A DNA stretch of 64,000 nucleotides from Candidatus Bathyarchaeota archaeon A05DMB-5 (GTDB lineage Archaea > Thermoproteota > Bathyarchaeia > Bathyarchaeales > Bathycorpusculaceae). The DNA is taken from contig JABFQP010000001.1 of NCBI GenBank assembly GCA_019685655.1, positions 372,001 to 436,000 on the forward strand, in the 5' to 3' direction. Position numbers and translations under genes: made by a program. The notes under the pieces are model-generated. The model was not told the DNA's origin and made no database searches. It saw only the letters and a program-made list of their open reading frames with translations. This document shows, one piece after another, positions 45,660 through 55,151 of this stretch (positions are counted from its first letter, which is position 1; the number at the start of each line of letters is the position of its first letter).

Positions 45660-46296
45660 TCGTCTTCCTCCGTGGAAATTTATGTCCATTCCTTCCAGCT
45701 ATCCTTATGGCTGAAACGATATCTCTTAAGCCTCGTCTATGCTTGGTTTCATTTAAGTTACGGTTTGTTCCTGCTTCACTTACACTTTCTAAACTTACAT
45801 TTGAAGGTAACGCATTATCTAAATCATGCAGTAATCGTTCTCTATATGTTGGAACTCCGTCACCAATTTTGACCGAGATTGATGTCACTGGAGCAGTCTC
45901 AAGGTTTCTTATAATACTTTTTATTTTTTCTAAAGTTTCGGCAACGCTAAAACAGTTTTCTGTCTCGATGACTTTTCCATTCGCCAGAACTGCCAACCCA
46001 AACACTTCACCGGGATCCACGCCTATGACGATTTTTTCGTAGAATTCTTTTCCTCGAATGATCTGCAATGCCTCGTTTATTAACGCTTCCACTTCTCCTT
46101 CTTCATGATACACCAAGACTTTTTCGTGGTTTATCAAGTGTTGCTCTTTTTCTGTGGTTATGACTGCCTTAATGTCTATTGGAATGGGTTCATTTGGTGT
46201 CAAACTTACAAAGGGTATGTTCTTTCTCTTCAGTTCATTAACAATTAAGTAGTAGGCTTTCCCTGAAACGGTTACAACCGCGATATTTGCTTTCAT
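45643..46296 (-). CDS. RuvC/YqgF-like RNase H-fold protein
   Basis: 217 residues from the ATG at 46296; ATG at 46308 is also open. From about residue 90 it has the RNase H-fold pattern of Holliday junction resolvases: IGVDPGEVFGLAVL with the first Asp, ETENC strand, ESVSEAGT with a Glu, and LRDIVSAIRIAGR with the last Asp. The first 80 residues form a separate alpha/beta domain. It overlaps the Clp1-like kinase gene and is divergent from radB, so a nucleic-acid repair or RNA-processing role is likely. Confidence 0.7.
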   Translation of the reverse strand: MKANIAVVTVSGKAYYLIVNELKRKNIPFVSLTPNEPIPIDIKAVITTEKEQHLINHEKVLVYHEEGEVEALINEALQIIRGKEFYEKIVIGVDPGEVFGLAVLANGKVIETENCFSVAETLEKIKSIIRNLETAPVTSISVKIGDGVPTYRERLLHDLDNALPSNVSLESVSEAGTNRNLNETKHRRGLRDIVSAIRIAGRNGHKFPRRKTSESHN

Positions 46297-46364
46297 ACAG
46301 CTTTCCATTTCTTGCGTTATACAAGCGCAAAGCAAATTATTAGTTTGGCGGTTTATATTCGTTG

Positions 46365-47084
46365 ATGTGCATTAAAGTGCTACAGAAAATTCCAACAGGT
46401 TGCAGAACAATTGACAAAATTCTGGAAGGAGGAATCCACTCCAAAACAATTAGTTTAATCTATGGCGAAGCAGAAACCGGAAAAACCACCCTAGCAATGC
46501 AATGCGCCGTAAACTGCGCAAAGAAAGGATACAAGACATTGTTTGTAGATTGTGATGGCACTTTTTCAGCACTGCGATTGTCTCAAATTGCTTCTGAAAG
46601 CTTCAAAGAAATTGCTGACCTTGTCATTCTAGCAAAACCTAATAATTTTCGAGAGCAAGCCACACTAATAGACCAGCTAACAAACCTCATAGCAAAAAAT
46701 TTCGGACTGGTTGTCATAGACACAATTACATCACTTTATCGCGCCAAAATCGCGGAATCTCCAGAAAAGGCATTTGACCTAAACCGCGAATTAAACAGGC
46801 AAATGGCACTATTAGCGCAGAACGCTAAAACTCAGAAAGTCGCAGTATTAGTAACCAGCCAAGTGCGAAGCGTCTTTAATGATACTTACGTCAGAGTTGA
46901 ACCCGTTGCCACAAGAGTTTTGAAATTCTGGGCAGAAACAATAATTGAAATGAAACCAACCGAAATACCCCAAGAAATTAGGGCAATTTTAGAAAAAAAC
47001 CCAATAAAAGATAAAAAGCCTCAACTAGTAACTTGCCACTTAAAAATAGGAAAAACAGGGATACATGAGTATCTGCCACATTGA
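46365..47084 (+). CDS. radB: DNA repair and recombination protein RadB
   Basis: 239 residues, lacking the N-terminal domain of RadA. The Walker A motif is GEAETGKTT near residue 35, Walker B is LVVIDTITSLY, and LVTSQVRSVFNDTYVR follows. RadB is a RecA-fold modulator of recombination typical of Euryarchaeota and some other lineages. The ATG at 46365 has no Shine-Dalgarno sequence; an A/T-rich box about 25 bases earlier suggests a leaderless mRNA. The stop overlaps the carS start (TGATG). Confidence 0.9.
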   Translation: MCIKVLQKIPTGCRTIDKILEGGIHSKTISLIYGEAETGKTTLAMQCAVNCAKKGYKTLFVDCDGTFSALRLSQIASESFKEIADLVILAKPNNFREQATLIDQLTNLIAKNFGLVVIDTITSLYRAKIAESPEKAFDLNRELNRQMALLAQNAKTQKVAVLVTSQVRSVFNDTYVRVEPVATRVLKFWAETIIEMKPTEIPQEIRAILEKNPIKDKKPQLVTCHLKIGKTGIHEYLPH

Positions 47085-47599
47085 TGGTTATTAAAATGAA
47101 CATAGCACAACTACTTATCGAAGCGTTAAAATTCATATTTCCAGCATATTGCGCAAATGCGATACCAGTAATTGTTGGTGGAGGCTACCCTATAGATTTT
47201 GGAAAGAAGTTTTTTGATGGAAAACCAATTTTCGGAAAAAACAAAACTTTTCTAGGATTTTTCGCTGGTCTTGCTGTCGGAACAGCCGTCGGTTTAGTTG
47301 AAACTGCGCTTTTCCCAGAATATCCTGCATTGTTTGGTTTCACATTAGCTTTGGGAGCGTTACTTGGAGATTTAGCTGGAGCTTTCCTAAAAAGAAGGCT
47401 TGGGCTTGCGCCAGGAGAGTTGTTGCCTGTAGTTGACCAGGTTGACTTCGTGTTTGGAGCAATTCTGTTTTCGCTTCTTCTTCCTATGCCTTCGATGTCT
47501 TTAGAGCTTATTATTGTGGTGTTAATCGTAACGCCACCTATACATCTGCTAACAAATTTTGTGGCATATAAGCTAGGGTTAAAAACTAATCCTTGGTAA
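47084..47599 (+). CDS. carS: CDP-archaeol synthase
   Basis: 171 residues with four to five membrane segments. It activates digeranylgeranylglyceryl phosphate with CTP for archaeal phospholipid headgroup attachment. PIFGKNKTFLGFFAG near residue 48 and LGALLGDLAGAFLKRRLGL with the metal-binding Asp, then VVDQVDFVFGA, are the family motifs. It is coupled to radB. Confidence 0.95.
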   Translation: MVIKMNIAQLLIEALKFIFPAYCANAIPVIVGGGYPIDFGKKFFDGKPIFGKNKTFLGFFAGLAVGTAVGLVETALFPEYPALFGFTLALGALLGDLAGAFLKRRLGLAPGELLPVVDQVDFVFGAILFSLLLPMPSMSLELIIVVLIVTPPIHLLTNFVAYKLGLKTNPW

Positions 47600-47602
47600 A
47601 TT

Positions 47603-48025
47603 CTAGCCAAGTTTTAGGCGAATAACACTTTCTAAGAATATGTAAGTTATCAATAACAAGATTATTCCCGCCAGAAACATCATGTAAGCTTGCCTTGGCT
47701 TATAAGCGTACTTTGTACTTTGATACATTACTATCAACCCTGCTGCCCCTAAAGAATAAAGAGCAATTGCAATGACGCTGTCGTATATGAATTGTTCTGA
47801 CAACCGTGGATAGAGTAAGATGAAACCTACCCCGCTGCCTCCGTAATACGATGGAAGTGGTCTCATTACAATGTTGTATATACCGCCTCCAAACAAAAAC
47901 ACTGCAAAACCCATGATGAGTACTGATATGATAAGGGTTGATGGTTTTGTTGCTGATAATTTTTTGTATAATCTGTTCAGGGAGAACGACATAGAGGAAA
48001 TTTTTTTCTTAACTGGTTTTGACAT
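47603..48025 (-). CDS. OST3/OST6-like oligosaccharyltransferase subunit
   Basis: 140 residues with a basic N-terminus and three membrane helices. The stretch GGGIYNIVMRPLP after the first helix, then LSEQFIYDSVIAIALYSLGAAGLIVM, follows the C-terminal part of eukaryotic Ost3/Ost6 (transmembrane helices 2 to 4), where a G-x-x-x-N-x-I-x-x-x-P turn and a Q-F-x-x-E/D-S helix start are conserved. The thioredoxin domain of Ost3 is absent. With AglB at 51880 this suggests a compound N-glycosylation complex. Assignment is by motif and order. Confidence 0.55.
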   Translation of the reverse strand: MSKPVKKKISSMSFSLNRLYKKLSATKPSTLIISVLIMGFAVFLFGGGIYNIVMRPLPSYYGGSGVGFILLYPRLSEQFIYDSVIAIALYSLGAAGLIVMYQSTKYAYKPRQAYMMFLAGIILLLITYIFLESVIRLKLG

Positions 48026-48242
48026 TTTCTTTTTCTCCGCTTTTGCTTAGGTATTCTGACACTTCTTTAGCCCATTCTCCTGTTAACGGATTCTTAGCAA
48101 TCTCACTTAAATACTCTTTCCAAGAAATTTCTAGAGCTTTCTTCCACTGTTCATATTTTTTCAGTATGCTTTCATAAGCCTTGAAATGTAACTCGCAATA
48201 ATGGTTCTCGACTGCTTCTCTACTACATATTGCGCATTTCAA
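48009..48242 (-). CDS. Small zinc-binding protein
   Basis: 77 residues from TTG at 48242, preceded by GGAGAGG. CAIC and YCELHF give a CxxC...CxxH site near the N-terminus; the rest is two helices rich in Lys, Glu and Trp. It overlaps the topoisomerase gene by 20 bases and the OST3/6-like gene by 17, so all three are probably one unit. No family recognised. Confidence 0.6.
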   Translation of the reverse strand: MKCAICSREAVENHYCELHFKAYESILKKYEQWKKALEISWKEYLSEIAKNPLTGEWAKEVSEYLSKSGEKENVKTS

Positions 48243-50319
48243 TTCTTTTTTTCCTCTCCTCTATTAAAGGACATTGCGGATTAAAACATAACGTCCACGG
48301 GCGTCTTCCTTTAATTTTAACCTGGACGGTAGGCCAACCGCATCCGCGGCAGTTTCTTCCAAGAGGCTTTATTGTTCCTCTTTGCGGTAGTGGAAATGAT
48401 GTTTTGCATAATCCTTTGAAGTAGTTAGTGCAGCCAATGAAGCGTTTGCCTGTTTTTCTTGAGTATAATATCATTAGTTTTCCGGTGTTACATATTGGGC
48501 ATGTGCCTATTGTTCGTTCTTCAATTCTTGATTTTTTTATTGCGTTGCTTAGTTGTTCGCCTATTATTTTTTCTTTTGTTTTAAGTTCAGTCACTACTGG
48601 TTTGAGAATTTCCACAGCGTCTACAAGAACATTTTCTCTCTTTTCTTCGTTCAATTGTATTTTATTCATTCGTTCCTCAAGTTCCTTCGTTAGTTTTATT
48701 GAAACAACTGTTGGGCAATATTTTTCCAGAACTTCCAGAACATCGAAGCCCAAGTCTGTTACAACGATTCTTTCGTCTCGAACGTATCTTCTATCATAAA
48801 GTGTTTGTATAATATCTGCTCTCGTTGCTTTTGTTCCGATTTCTGCTTCTTCCATTTTTTTAAGCAGACTGCCAGGGTTGTATCTTGGTGGTGGTTTTGT
48901 GAATTTGTCTTCTGCGATTACTTTTTTGATTTTGATTGTTTGTTTCTCTTTTATTGGCGGTAATAGGACTTCTTCTGATCTTACATAGGGTCCATAGAAA
49001 CGTAGCCAACCTTCTTTTAGGGTTTGTCTTCCTCTTAGGTAGAAGTGATGTCCGTTGACGTTGATGTTAATTCTCATGCTTTGTCTTATGGCTGGTTCAT
49101 CAAAAACTGCCATGAATCTTCTTACTACGAGGTCCCAGATGTTTCTTTCAGAGTCGTCAAGTTCTCTTTCTGGCAGTTTTCCAGTTGGATAGATGGCTGG
49201 GTGTGCGGGGTCTTCCTTTTTTCCTTCTTTCGGTTTTAGTTCCGGCTTTGCTAGCAATTCTGCTGTGAGTTTGCTGTATTGTGGAAGCTTGTTTAGATTT
49301 TTCAGAATTGCCTCGTAGCCTATTGCTGGTGGAAGTTTTTGGCTGCTTGTTCGCGGATAAGATATTAAGGCGTCTAGGTATAGGCGTTGAGCGATGTTTG
49401 ATGTTCGTCTTGGCGTGTATCCGAATAAGCCGTAGGCTTCGCTTTGTAGAGCGCCTAAATCAAAGGGTAGCGGCGGTGATTGTTGGAATTGTTTAACGTC
49501 GATTTTTTCAACTGTTCCATTTTTTTCTTTGCACGCTCTTAGGATGGCTTCTGCTTCTTTCTTTGTCTCAATTGTTTCCTTTTCATACTCTGCCTCGAAG
49601 GGTTTTCCATCTATTTCCCCTTCAGCCTTGATTTCCCAGTACGGTGTTGGCACGTAGCTTCTGATGGATTTTTCTCTGGCAGCAAGAAACTTTAAGGTTG
49701 GTCCTTGCACTCTTCCCGTGCTTAATGTGGCGTATTTCCCGCTCCAGTCTCTTGCTGCTATGGTTAAGGCGCGGGAAAGGTTCACGCCGTAAAGCCAGTC
49801 AACTTCATGTCTTGCGCGTCCAGCTTCTATCAGTGCAAAATCTAATTTTGGTAACGGCTTCGTGTACGATTCTTCTAATTCTTCTTTAGTTAGAGTGGAG
49901 TATTTCATTCGTTTTGCAACGTTTTCCTTGTCACCGCATGCATATTTTAGTATGCAATATCCAATGATGCTTCCTTCAATGTCGTAGTCGCAAGCGTCAA
50001 TGAACAAGTCAGCCTCGTTTGCCAACTTTGATATGGTCTCTAACCAAGTGCGAATTTGCTTTACGCCTCTCTCGGCGATGTATCTGGGTACCCATTTGAA
50101 ACCAAAAACGGGATAGTAATTTCTTCCTCTTCTTTCTTCTGCAACTGTGTATAAATGTCCAAGAGCAGGAACGACAACTATTTCCTTGTCCCGTTTAGCC
50201 ACATAATATGGGACCCCCTTTTCCTCCATTTTTTTGGCTTTTCCCTTTGCGTCAAGGGCTAAAGCTATTCTTTGTGCAGCGTCCGGCTTCTCGGTCACAA
50301 TTAATGTGTATTTTCCCAT
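48223..50319 (-). CDS. topA: Type IA DNA topoisomerase
   Basis: 698 residues from the ATG at 50319. The Toprim domain opens with LIVTEKPDAA and has FIDACDYDIEGSIIG, the catalytic Tyr near residue 320 is in ALISYPRTS, and STGRVQGPT is the conserved nucleotide-contact loop. Two C-terminal zinc fingers (CPICN...GCTNYFKGLC; CRGCG...CFNPQC) bind DNA. It relaxes negative supercoils or decatenates; it lacks the helicase part of reverse gyrase. Confidence 0.95.
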   Translation of the reverse strand: MGKYTLIVTEKPDAAQRIALALDAKGKAKKMEEKGVPYYVAKRDKEIVVVPALGHLYTVAEERRGRNYYPVFGFKWVPRYIAERGVKQIRTWLETISKLANEADLFIDACDYDIEGSIIGYCILKYACGDKENVAKRMKYSTLTKEELEESYTKPLPKLDFALIEAGRARHEVDWLYGVNLSRALTIAARDWSGKYATLSTGRVQGPTLKFLAAREKSIRSYVPTPYWEIKAEGEIDGKPFEAEYEKETIETKKEAEAILRACKEKNGTVEKIDVKQFQQSPPLPFDLGALQSEAYGLFGYTPRRTSNIAQRLYLDALISYPRTSSQKLPPAIGYEAILKNLNKLPQYSKLTAELLAKPELKPKEGKKEDPAHPAIYPTGKLPERELDDSERNIWDLVVRRFMAVFDEPAIRQSMRININVNGHHFYLRGRQTLKEGWLRFYGPYVRSEEVLLPPIKEKQTIKIKKVIAEDKFTKPPPRYNPGSLLKKMEEAEIGTKATRADIIQTLYDRRYVRDERIVVTDLGFDVLEVLEKYCPTVVSIKLTKELEERMNKIQLNEEKRENVLVDAVEILKPVVTELKTKEKIIGEQLSNAIKKSRIEERTIGTCPICNTGKLMILYSRKTGKRFIGCTNYFKGLCKTSFPLPQRGTIKPLGRNCRGCGWPTVQVKIKGRRPWTLCFNPQCPLIEERKKRIEMRNM

Positions 50320-50482
50320 GGTAGCACAAACCACGTAGCCTATTGGAAATGGTTTCCCAGAATTAAGTGTTATCTGAAATTAAAAGTTTCTGTGCCGGAC
50401 AAATGAGGTTGTATGCCTTGACCAGCAATTGATAAATATGCGAGAGAACTTTATTGCTTTGTCGTGAAAGGAGTGGGTTGCG

Positions 50483-50647
50483 TTGCCTCAGCGGGTTGTA
50501 TGTCAACAGTGTGGTTGTGTTTTGTATGAAGGCGCTGAAATCAAACCTCCTGATGAAATTTTACATCAACATAATGGAAAATGTCCGGGATGTGGAAAGA
50601 AACTTTCGCTAATTCCCATTAATGTGGAAGTTAAACCGGTAAAATAA
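50483..50647 (+). CDS. Small zinc-ribbon protein, 54 residues
   Basis: TTG at 50483 follows AAGGAGTG by eight bases. The product has CQQCGC near residue 7 and CPGCGK near 38, a compact zinc ribbon, followed by a hydrophobic strand and VKPVK. A TATA-like GATAAATAT about 50 bases upstream gives it a promoter. Such short ribbons are frequent in archaea and unassigned. It is 18 bases upstream of gcvT. Confidence 0.65.
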   Translation: MPQRVVCQQCGCVLYEGAEIKPPDEILHQHNGKCPGCGKKLSLIPINVEVKPVK

Positions 50648-50665
50648 AAACTGCTGGGATAATTC

Positions 50666-51811
50666 TTGACTGAAAAAATCCGCAGGACACAGCTCTACGA
50701 AATACACAAGCGAACGGCAAAAATGACTGTTTTTGCAGGCTTTGAAATGCCCCTATGGTACACAAATGTGACACCTGAACATTTAGCCGTGCGAAACAAT
50801 GTTGGCATTTTTGATATTTCACACATGGGACGAGTAATAGTCAGTGGTCCAGACGCGGAGCGCTTTTTGAATTATGTCATAACAAATGATGTTTCAAAGC
50901 TGCTACCAAACAGTGCTCAATATTCAGTCATGTGCAACGAGAAAGGCGGTATAATCGATGATTTCGTTGTTTATCGATTAGAAATGGAGAAATTTTTGGT
51001 AGTTTTCAATGCAAGCAATCGAGAAAAAGACTATAACTGGCTGGTCAAAAACTCTAAGGAGTTTAACGTGAAAATTGAAGAAGTTTCGGATAGCGTAGCG
51101 ATGTTTGCGGTTCAAGGTCCAAACGCTGAAAAAACCTTAGCGAAAATTTCCTCTGAAGATTTGAGCAAAATTGAAAGATTCAAATGCGGACACACGCGTT
51201 TATCAGAAGTGGAAGTTTTTATTTCCAGAACTGGTTACACAGGCGAAGATGGATTTGAAGTTTTCGTGTGGAATGCCTCACTCGCTAAACCAGATAACGC
51301 GGTGAAATTATGGAATGCCATTCTCGAGGCTGGAAAAACCTTTGAAATAAAACCATGTGGCTTAGGAGCCAGAGATACGTTGAGGCTGGAAGCTGGAATG
51401 TGTCTTTATGGAAATGATATAGACGAGAACATAACGCCTTTAGAAGCGGCATTAGGATTTGTGGTGAAACTTCAAAAAGACAACTTCATAGGAAAGGATG
51501 CTTTGCTGAAACAGAAAACTGAAGGGATTAGACGCAAAAGGGTGGGAATACAAATGATAGACCAAGGAATACCTAGACTGGGCTTCGAAATTTATGGTGC
51601 TGATGGCGCAAAGATTGGATACGTGACAAGTGGAACGTTTTCTCCATTATTGCGGTATGGCATAGGGATGGGTTACGTGGAAGTGTCCAAAGCCTTGGAG
51701 GGAAACATCGTAAACGTGAAAATACGTGGCAAACTGGCGCATGCAAAGATAGTGTCCTTTCCATTTTATGATGCTGAAAAATATGGGTATAAACGGAAAA
51801 TCACAATGTGA
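50666..51811 (+). CDS. gcvT: Glycine cleavage system T protein (aminomethyltransferase)
   Basis: 381 residues from TTG at 50666. It transfers the methylene group from the H-protein lipoyl arm to tetrahydrofolate or tetrahydromethanopterin and releases ammonia. FDISHMGRVIVSGPDA near residue 50, the folate-contact GGIIDDFVVYRL, and RTGYTGEDGFEVF match the family; GLGARDTLRLEAGMCLYGND is typical of the C-terminal half. H protein is at 6075. Confidence 0.95.
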   Translation: MTEKIRRTQLYEIHKRTAKMTVFAGFEMPLWYTNVTPEHLAVRNNVGIFDISHMGRVIVSGPDAERFLNYVITNDVSKLLPNSAQYSVMCNEKGGIIDDFVVYRLEMEKFLVVFNASNREKDYNWLVKNSKEFNVKIEEVSDSVAMFAVQGPNAEKTLAKISSEDLSKIERFKCGHTRLSEVEVFISRTGYTGEDGFEVFVWNASLAKPDNAVKLWNAILEAGKTFEIKPCGLGARDTLRLEAGMCLYGNDIDENITPLEAALGFVVKLQKDNFIGKDALLKQKTEGIRRKRVGIQMIDQGIPRLGFEIYGADGAKIGYVTSGTFSPLLRYGIGMGYVEVSKALEGNIVNVKIRGKLAHAKIVSFPFYDAEKYGYKRKITM

Positions 51812-51879
51812 AAAATCATTAGATAACCGCAAAGGAAATAAAACACCTCATTAATCTCTGTAGGAGAGATGAATTCAAA

Positions 51880-54126
51880 ATGAAGTTTCCAGCAAGAGAG
51901 CGCATTGTCAATGCTTTGAAAAGTCTTGGAAAATTGCGAATTAAAGTAAGTCATGGCGCAATAATGGCTTCTTCGGCTTTGTTGCTCATCCTTTTAGTAG
52001 CGTTTACCATTCGCATCTTTCCATTGCGCTGGGAAATCCAAACAGGCGCACTACATCTTTCCGAATTTGACCCTTACTACCAGTATAGTTTAACAAGCTA
52101 TATGGTTAAAAATGGCTTGCTTTCACCTTATTGGCCAACTCAATGGGTTGACACACAACGTTGGTACCCTGGTGGAATAAATATGGGCATGTCCTATCCA
52201 GCATTGCCGATGACTGCTGCTTCGTTTTACATGGTAGTTACAGCGCTAGGCGTAAACATTGATTTGATGAGTTTCTGTGCGTTGTTTCCTGCAATAATGG
52301 GCACACTAGCCTGTTTTGTGATTTTTTTCCTTGGCAAAGACATTGGTGGAACATCTGTGGGATTGTTGGCATCCCTCTTTCTAGCTCTGAGCCCTTCTTA
52401 TATTCAAAGAACTTCCCTAGGATTTTTTGACGATGAAACAATAGGCATATTTGCCCTTTTGCTGTTCGCGTTTCTATTTTTAAGAGCGATTGAAACAGAA
52501 AGACCTGTAGGTTCGAGTGTGAAATATTCAGTTGGTTCAGGCTTAGCGTTGGCATATTTTATTTCTGGATGGGGCGCCGCGTTCTATCCGATTGCTCTCA
52601 CTGCACTCTTCGTTTTCTTGTTAATTCTGTTAAAAAGGTACACTTCGCGGCTCTTATTATCGTATAGTCTGACCTTTGGTTTAGGATTATTTATAGCTAT
52701 AAACGTCCCTTATATTTCACCAACTTATCTCACTGCTTCCGTTATTTTGCCTGTTGCCGGAGTTTTCGTTCTATTATGTACTTGCGAGATACTTCGCGTT
52801 TTGTCGTCAACAAAATCAAAAGTGCTTTTCGTTGCGTTACTTTTGGCACTACTAGTTGGCGGTTTTGCTGTGCTTTGGCAGCTAGGCTACATGCGGACTA
52901 TAGCTGGGAAGTTCTTTTCCGTTATTAACCCTCTTGCACGGGCAGAATCTCCTCTTGTGGAGTCTGTTGCTGAGCACAGAATTTCAGCGTGGGGTTCCAT
53001 TTATTATGAATTAGGCATAGGAATAATTTTCTTCATTGTTGGCTTCTACTTCCTTCTTAAAAATCTTAACAATAGAAACTTGTTCATGTTGCTGTTTGGT
53101 ATCACGTCGCTTTACTTCGCCAGTTCCATGGTGCGTCTGCTTGTCCTTTTGGCTCCTGCTTTCGCCATTTTAGCTTCCATTGGCATAACGGGTGTTTTGA
53201 AACCCTTTATCGCCTTATTAAAAGAGCCTCCAAAGATTATTACTAAAAAGAAGTTCGGTTTGGAACATGTTGGAAAAGAATTCAGCGGAGTTGCTATTCT
53301 TCTCATATTCATTATTTTAATGACTAACTTTGCTTTTTCACCGCAATCTGGCGGAATACCGAAAGTCTACAGTCAAGCCTATGCTCCAGTAACTATTACT
53401 GCTGGAAGCCTTCCCATAGTTCCTAATCAACCAGTGCAAGAATGGCTAGACATGCTAGACTGGCTGAAAAGCAACGTGGGATATCTACCAATAGAAGAAA
53501 AAGTTGTTTGCAGCTGGTGGGACTATGGATACTGGCTAACCATACTTGGAAACGTAACATCCCTTGCAGACAACGCTACAATAAATGGTACCCAAATAGA
53601 GAATATAGGTTTCACATTCATGGCTAACGAAACCCAAGCAGTGGACATGTTGAAACGTTACAACGCAAAATACGTTTTAGTATTCACAACGCTCTCGGTG
53701 GGACAGCAGAATAATCAATACTATGCAAGCTGGGCTGGTTACGGCGACGAAGGAAAATGGATGTGGATGGCGCGCATCTCTGGCAAGGCAAAAGATCGAT
53801 TTATACAGGAAGGTATTCTTGATGAAAGCTCTGCGTGGACTGACGAAGCAACTTTCGGGAATTACACAGAGAATAGATGGACTTGGAATGATGTAGGAAA
53901 AAACTCCACAATATATAAATTCATGCTTTACGGGAAACAGAGATGGTGCGGGGTCAATAATGCTATGGCTGTCAATGAGCAAGGACAACAGGAACCTTCT
54001 ATAGAACTATTGTACTTTAAAGAAGCTTACATTGCTGGATTGAATTTGTCTCCAAGCGATGCCCAAAGCAAATATGGCAATCTTGTTCCATTAGTGTGCC
54101 TTTACGAGATTAAGTATCCAAACTAG
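51880..54126 (+). CDS. aglB: Archaeal oligosaccharyltransferase AglB (STT3)
   Basis: 748 residues. About 13 membrane helices form the N-terminal two thirds and the catalytic WWDYGYW motif lies near residues 545-551 in the soluble part. The first external loop has the metal-binding EFDPYYQY and a later loop ESVAEH matches the SVSE region. It transfers a lipid-linked glycan to Asn of N-x-S/T. The next gene is an ALG7-like transferase, with SD AGGAGAG before each start. Confidence 0.96.
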   Translation: MKFPARERIVNALKSLGKLRIKVSHGAIMASSALLLILLVAFTIRIFPLRWEIQTGALHLSEFDPYYQYSLTSYMVKNGLLSPYWPTQWVDTQRWYPGGINMGMSYPALPMTAASFYMVVTALGVNIDLMSFCALFPAIMGTLACFVIFFLGKDIGGTSVGLLASLFLALSPSYIQRTSLGFFDDETIGIFALLLFAFLFLRAIETERPVGSSVKYSVGSGLALAYFISGWGAAFYPIALTALFVFLLILLKRYTSRLLLSYSLTFGLGLFIAINVPYISPTYLTASVILPVAGVFVLLCTCEILRVLSSTKSKVLFVALLLALLVGGFAVLWQLGYMRTIAGKFFSVINPLARAESPLVESVAEHRISAWGSIYYELGIGIIFFIVGFYFLLKNLNNRNLFMLLFGITSLYFASSMVRLLVLLAPAFAILASIGITGVLKPFIALLKEPPKIITKKKFGLEHVGKEFSGVAILLIFIILMTNFAFSPQSGGIPKVYSQAYAPVTITAGSLPIVPNQPVQEWLDMLDWLKSNVGYLPIEEKVVCSWWDYGYWLTILGNVTSLADNATINGTQIENIGFTFMANETQAVDMLKRYNAKYVLVFTTLSVGQQNNQYYASWAGYGDEGKWMWMARISGKAKDRFIQEGILDESSAWTDEATFGNYTENRWTWNDVGKNSTIYKFMLYGKQRWCGVNNAMAVNEQGQQEPSIELLYFKEAYIAGLNLSPSDAQSKYGNLVPLVCLYEIKYPN

Positions 54127-54141
54127 CAAAGGAGAGATAGC

Positions 54142-54999
54142 TTGTTTCCTAAGGTTCCGGACTACCATAAACCAAATAAGCCTTTAATTCCAAACGGTTT
54201 AGGCGTAATCTATGTTCTAGTAAGCGTAACCTACCTCTTCGCCTTGTATTATTTTAACCAACCGCCAGCGTCTAACAATGTTTCTTCTGCTTTGACATTG
54301 GCAGTTTGCATTTTGTTTGGAGGCTTTATGGGTTTGCTTGATGATTGGATGGATCTGCGGTGGCGTTACAAGGCTTTCTTCCCTCTTATAGCCTCTATAC
54401 CACTCGTTTCTTTAGCAATAAAGCTTGGACTGCGTACCTCTTTGGCGATTCCGTTTTTTGAGCCTTTAGATTTTGGTCTTCTCTATTATTTTGTGATTAT
54501 TCCGTTAATTGTGACTATAACTACTAATACCGTGAATCAGCTTGGAGGACTGAACGGCTTAGAAACAGCTTGCCCCGCGATTGTTTTGGTTGGGTTGATG
54601 GTTGTTTCTGGAGAACATGCCGTTATGCTGTATGCTCCATTAGTTACGTGGCTTTTTCTTGCCATTCTTAATTTTCAAGGGAAAATTTTTGTTGGGAACA
54701 CGGGGTCTTTTGCGATTGGAATAACGTTAGCTGCTTTCGCTATTATTTCGGATGTAAAATCTTTTTTGATTATTTCCATATTGCCGTATGTTTTAAATTC
54801 AGTGCTTATTCTGTTCGCTTATTTCTTTTATAAGTCTAAGGCGCAAGTTATGTTTGATGGTAAAAAGTTGTCTTCAGACCATAGACGCAGTTTGGTTACT
54901 TTGATTACTTATTATCGTCCTTTGACTGAACGGCAAGTAGTTGTTATAATTTCGCTTCTTTTTGCAGCTTCAACCACACTTGCTTTACTAATTTACTAG
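54142..54999 (+). CDS. ALG7/WecA-like GlcNAc-1-phosphate transferase
   Basis: 285 residues from TTG at 54142 (AAAGGAGAG upstream), 15 bases after aglB. It attaches the first sugar phosphate to the polyprenol carrier. The Mg site DDWMD, the NQLGGLNGLE motif (eukaryotic ALG7 likewise lacks the Asp found in bacterial WecA) and FVGNTGSFAIG are present, with about nine membrane helices. The usual first membrane helix before the HKP motif is missing: the chain starts directly at FPKVPDYHKPNKP and a stop closes the upstream frame. Confidence 0.82.
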   Translation: MFPKVPDYHKPNKPLIPNGLGVIYVLVSVTYLFALYYFNQPPASNNVSSALTLAVCILFGGFMGLLDDWMDLRWRYKAFFPLIASIPLVSLAIKLGLRTSLAIPFFEPLDFGLLYYFVIIPLIVTITTNTVNQLGGLNGLETACPAIVLVGLMVVSGEHAVMLYAPLVTWLFLAILNFQGKIFVGNTGSFAIGITLAAFAIISDVKSFLIISILPYVLNSVLILFAYFFYKSKAQVMFDGKKLSSDHRRSLVTLITYYRPLTERQVVVIISLLFAASTTLALLIY

Positions 55000-55151
55000 C
55001 GTTCAAGTTGATGTCTTTTCTTAGCTGTATGTATTATGGTGTTACACACAAAAGGCAAAAATCAGTTTTAAGCGAGGCTTAATTGCAAGAGGTTAGAGGA
55101 CTAGCTCACCATGTAATTGGCTAATGTGAGGAATCAATTATTTGCCCAGCT

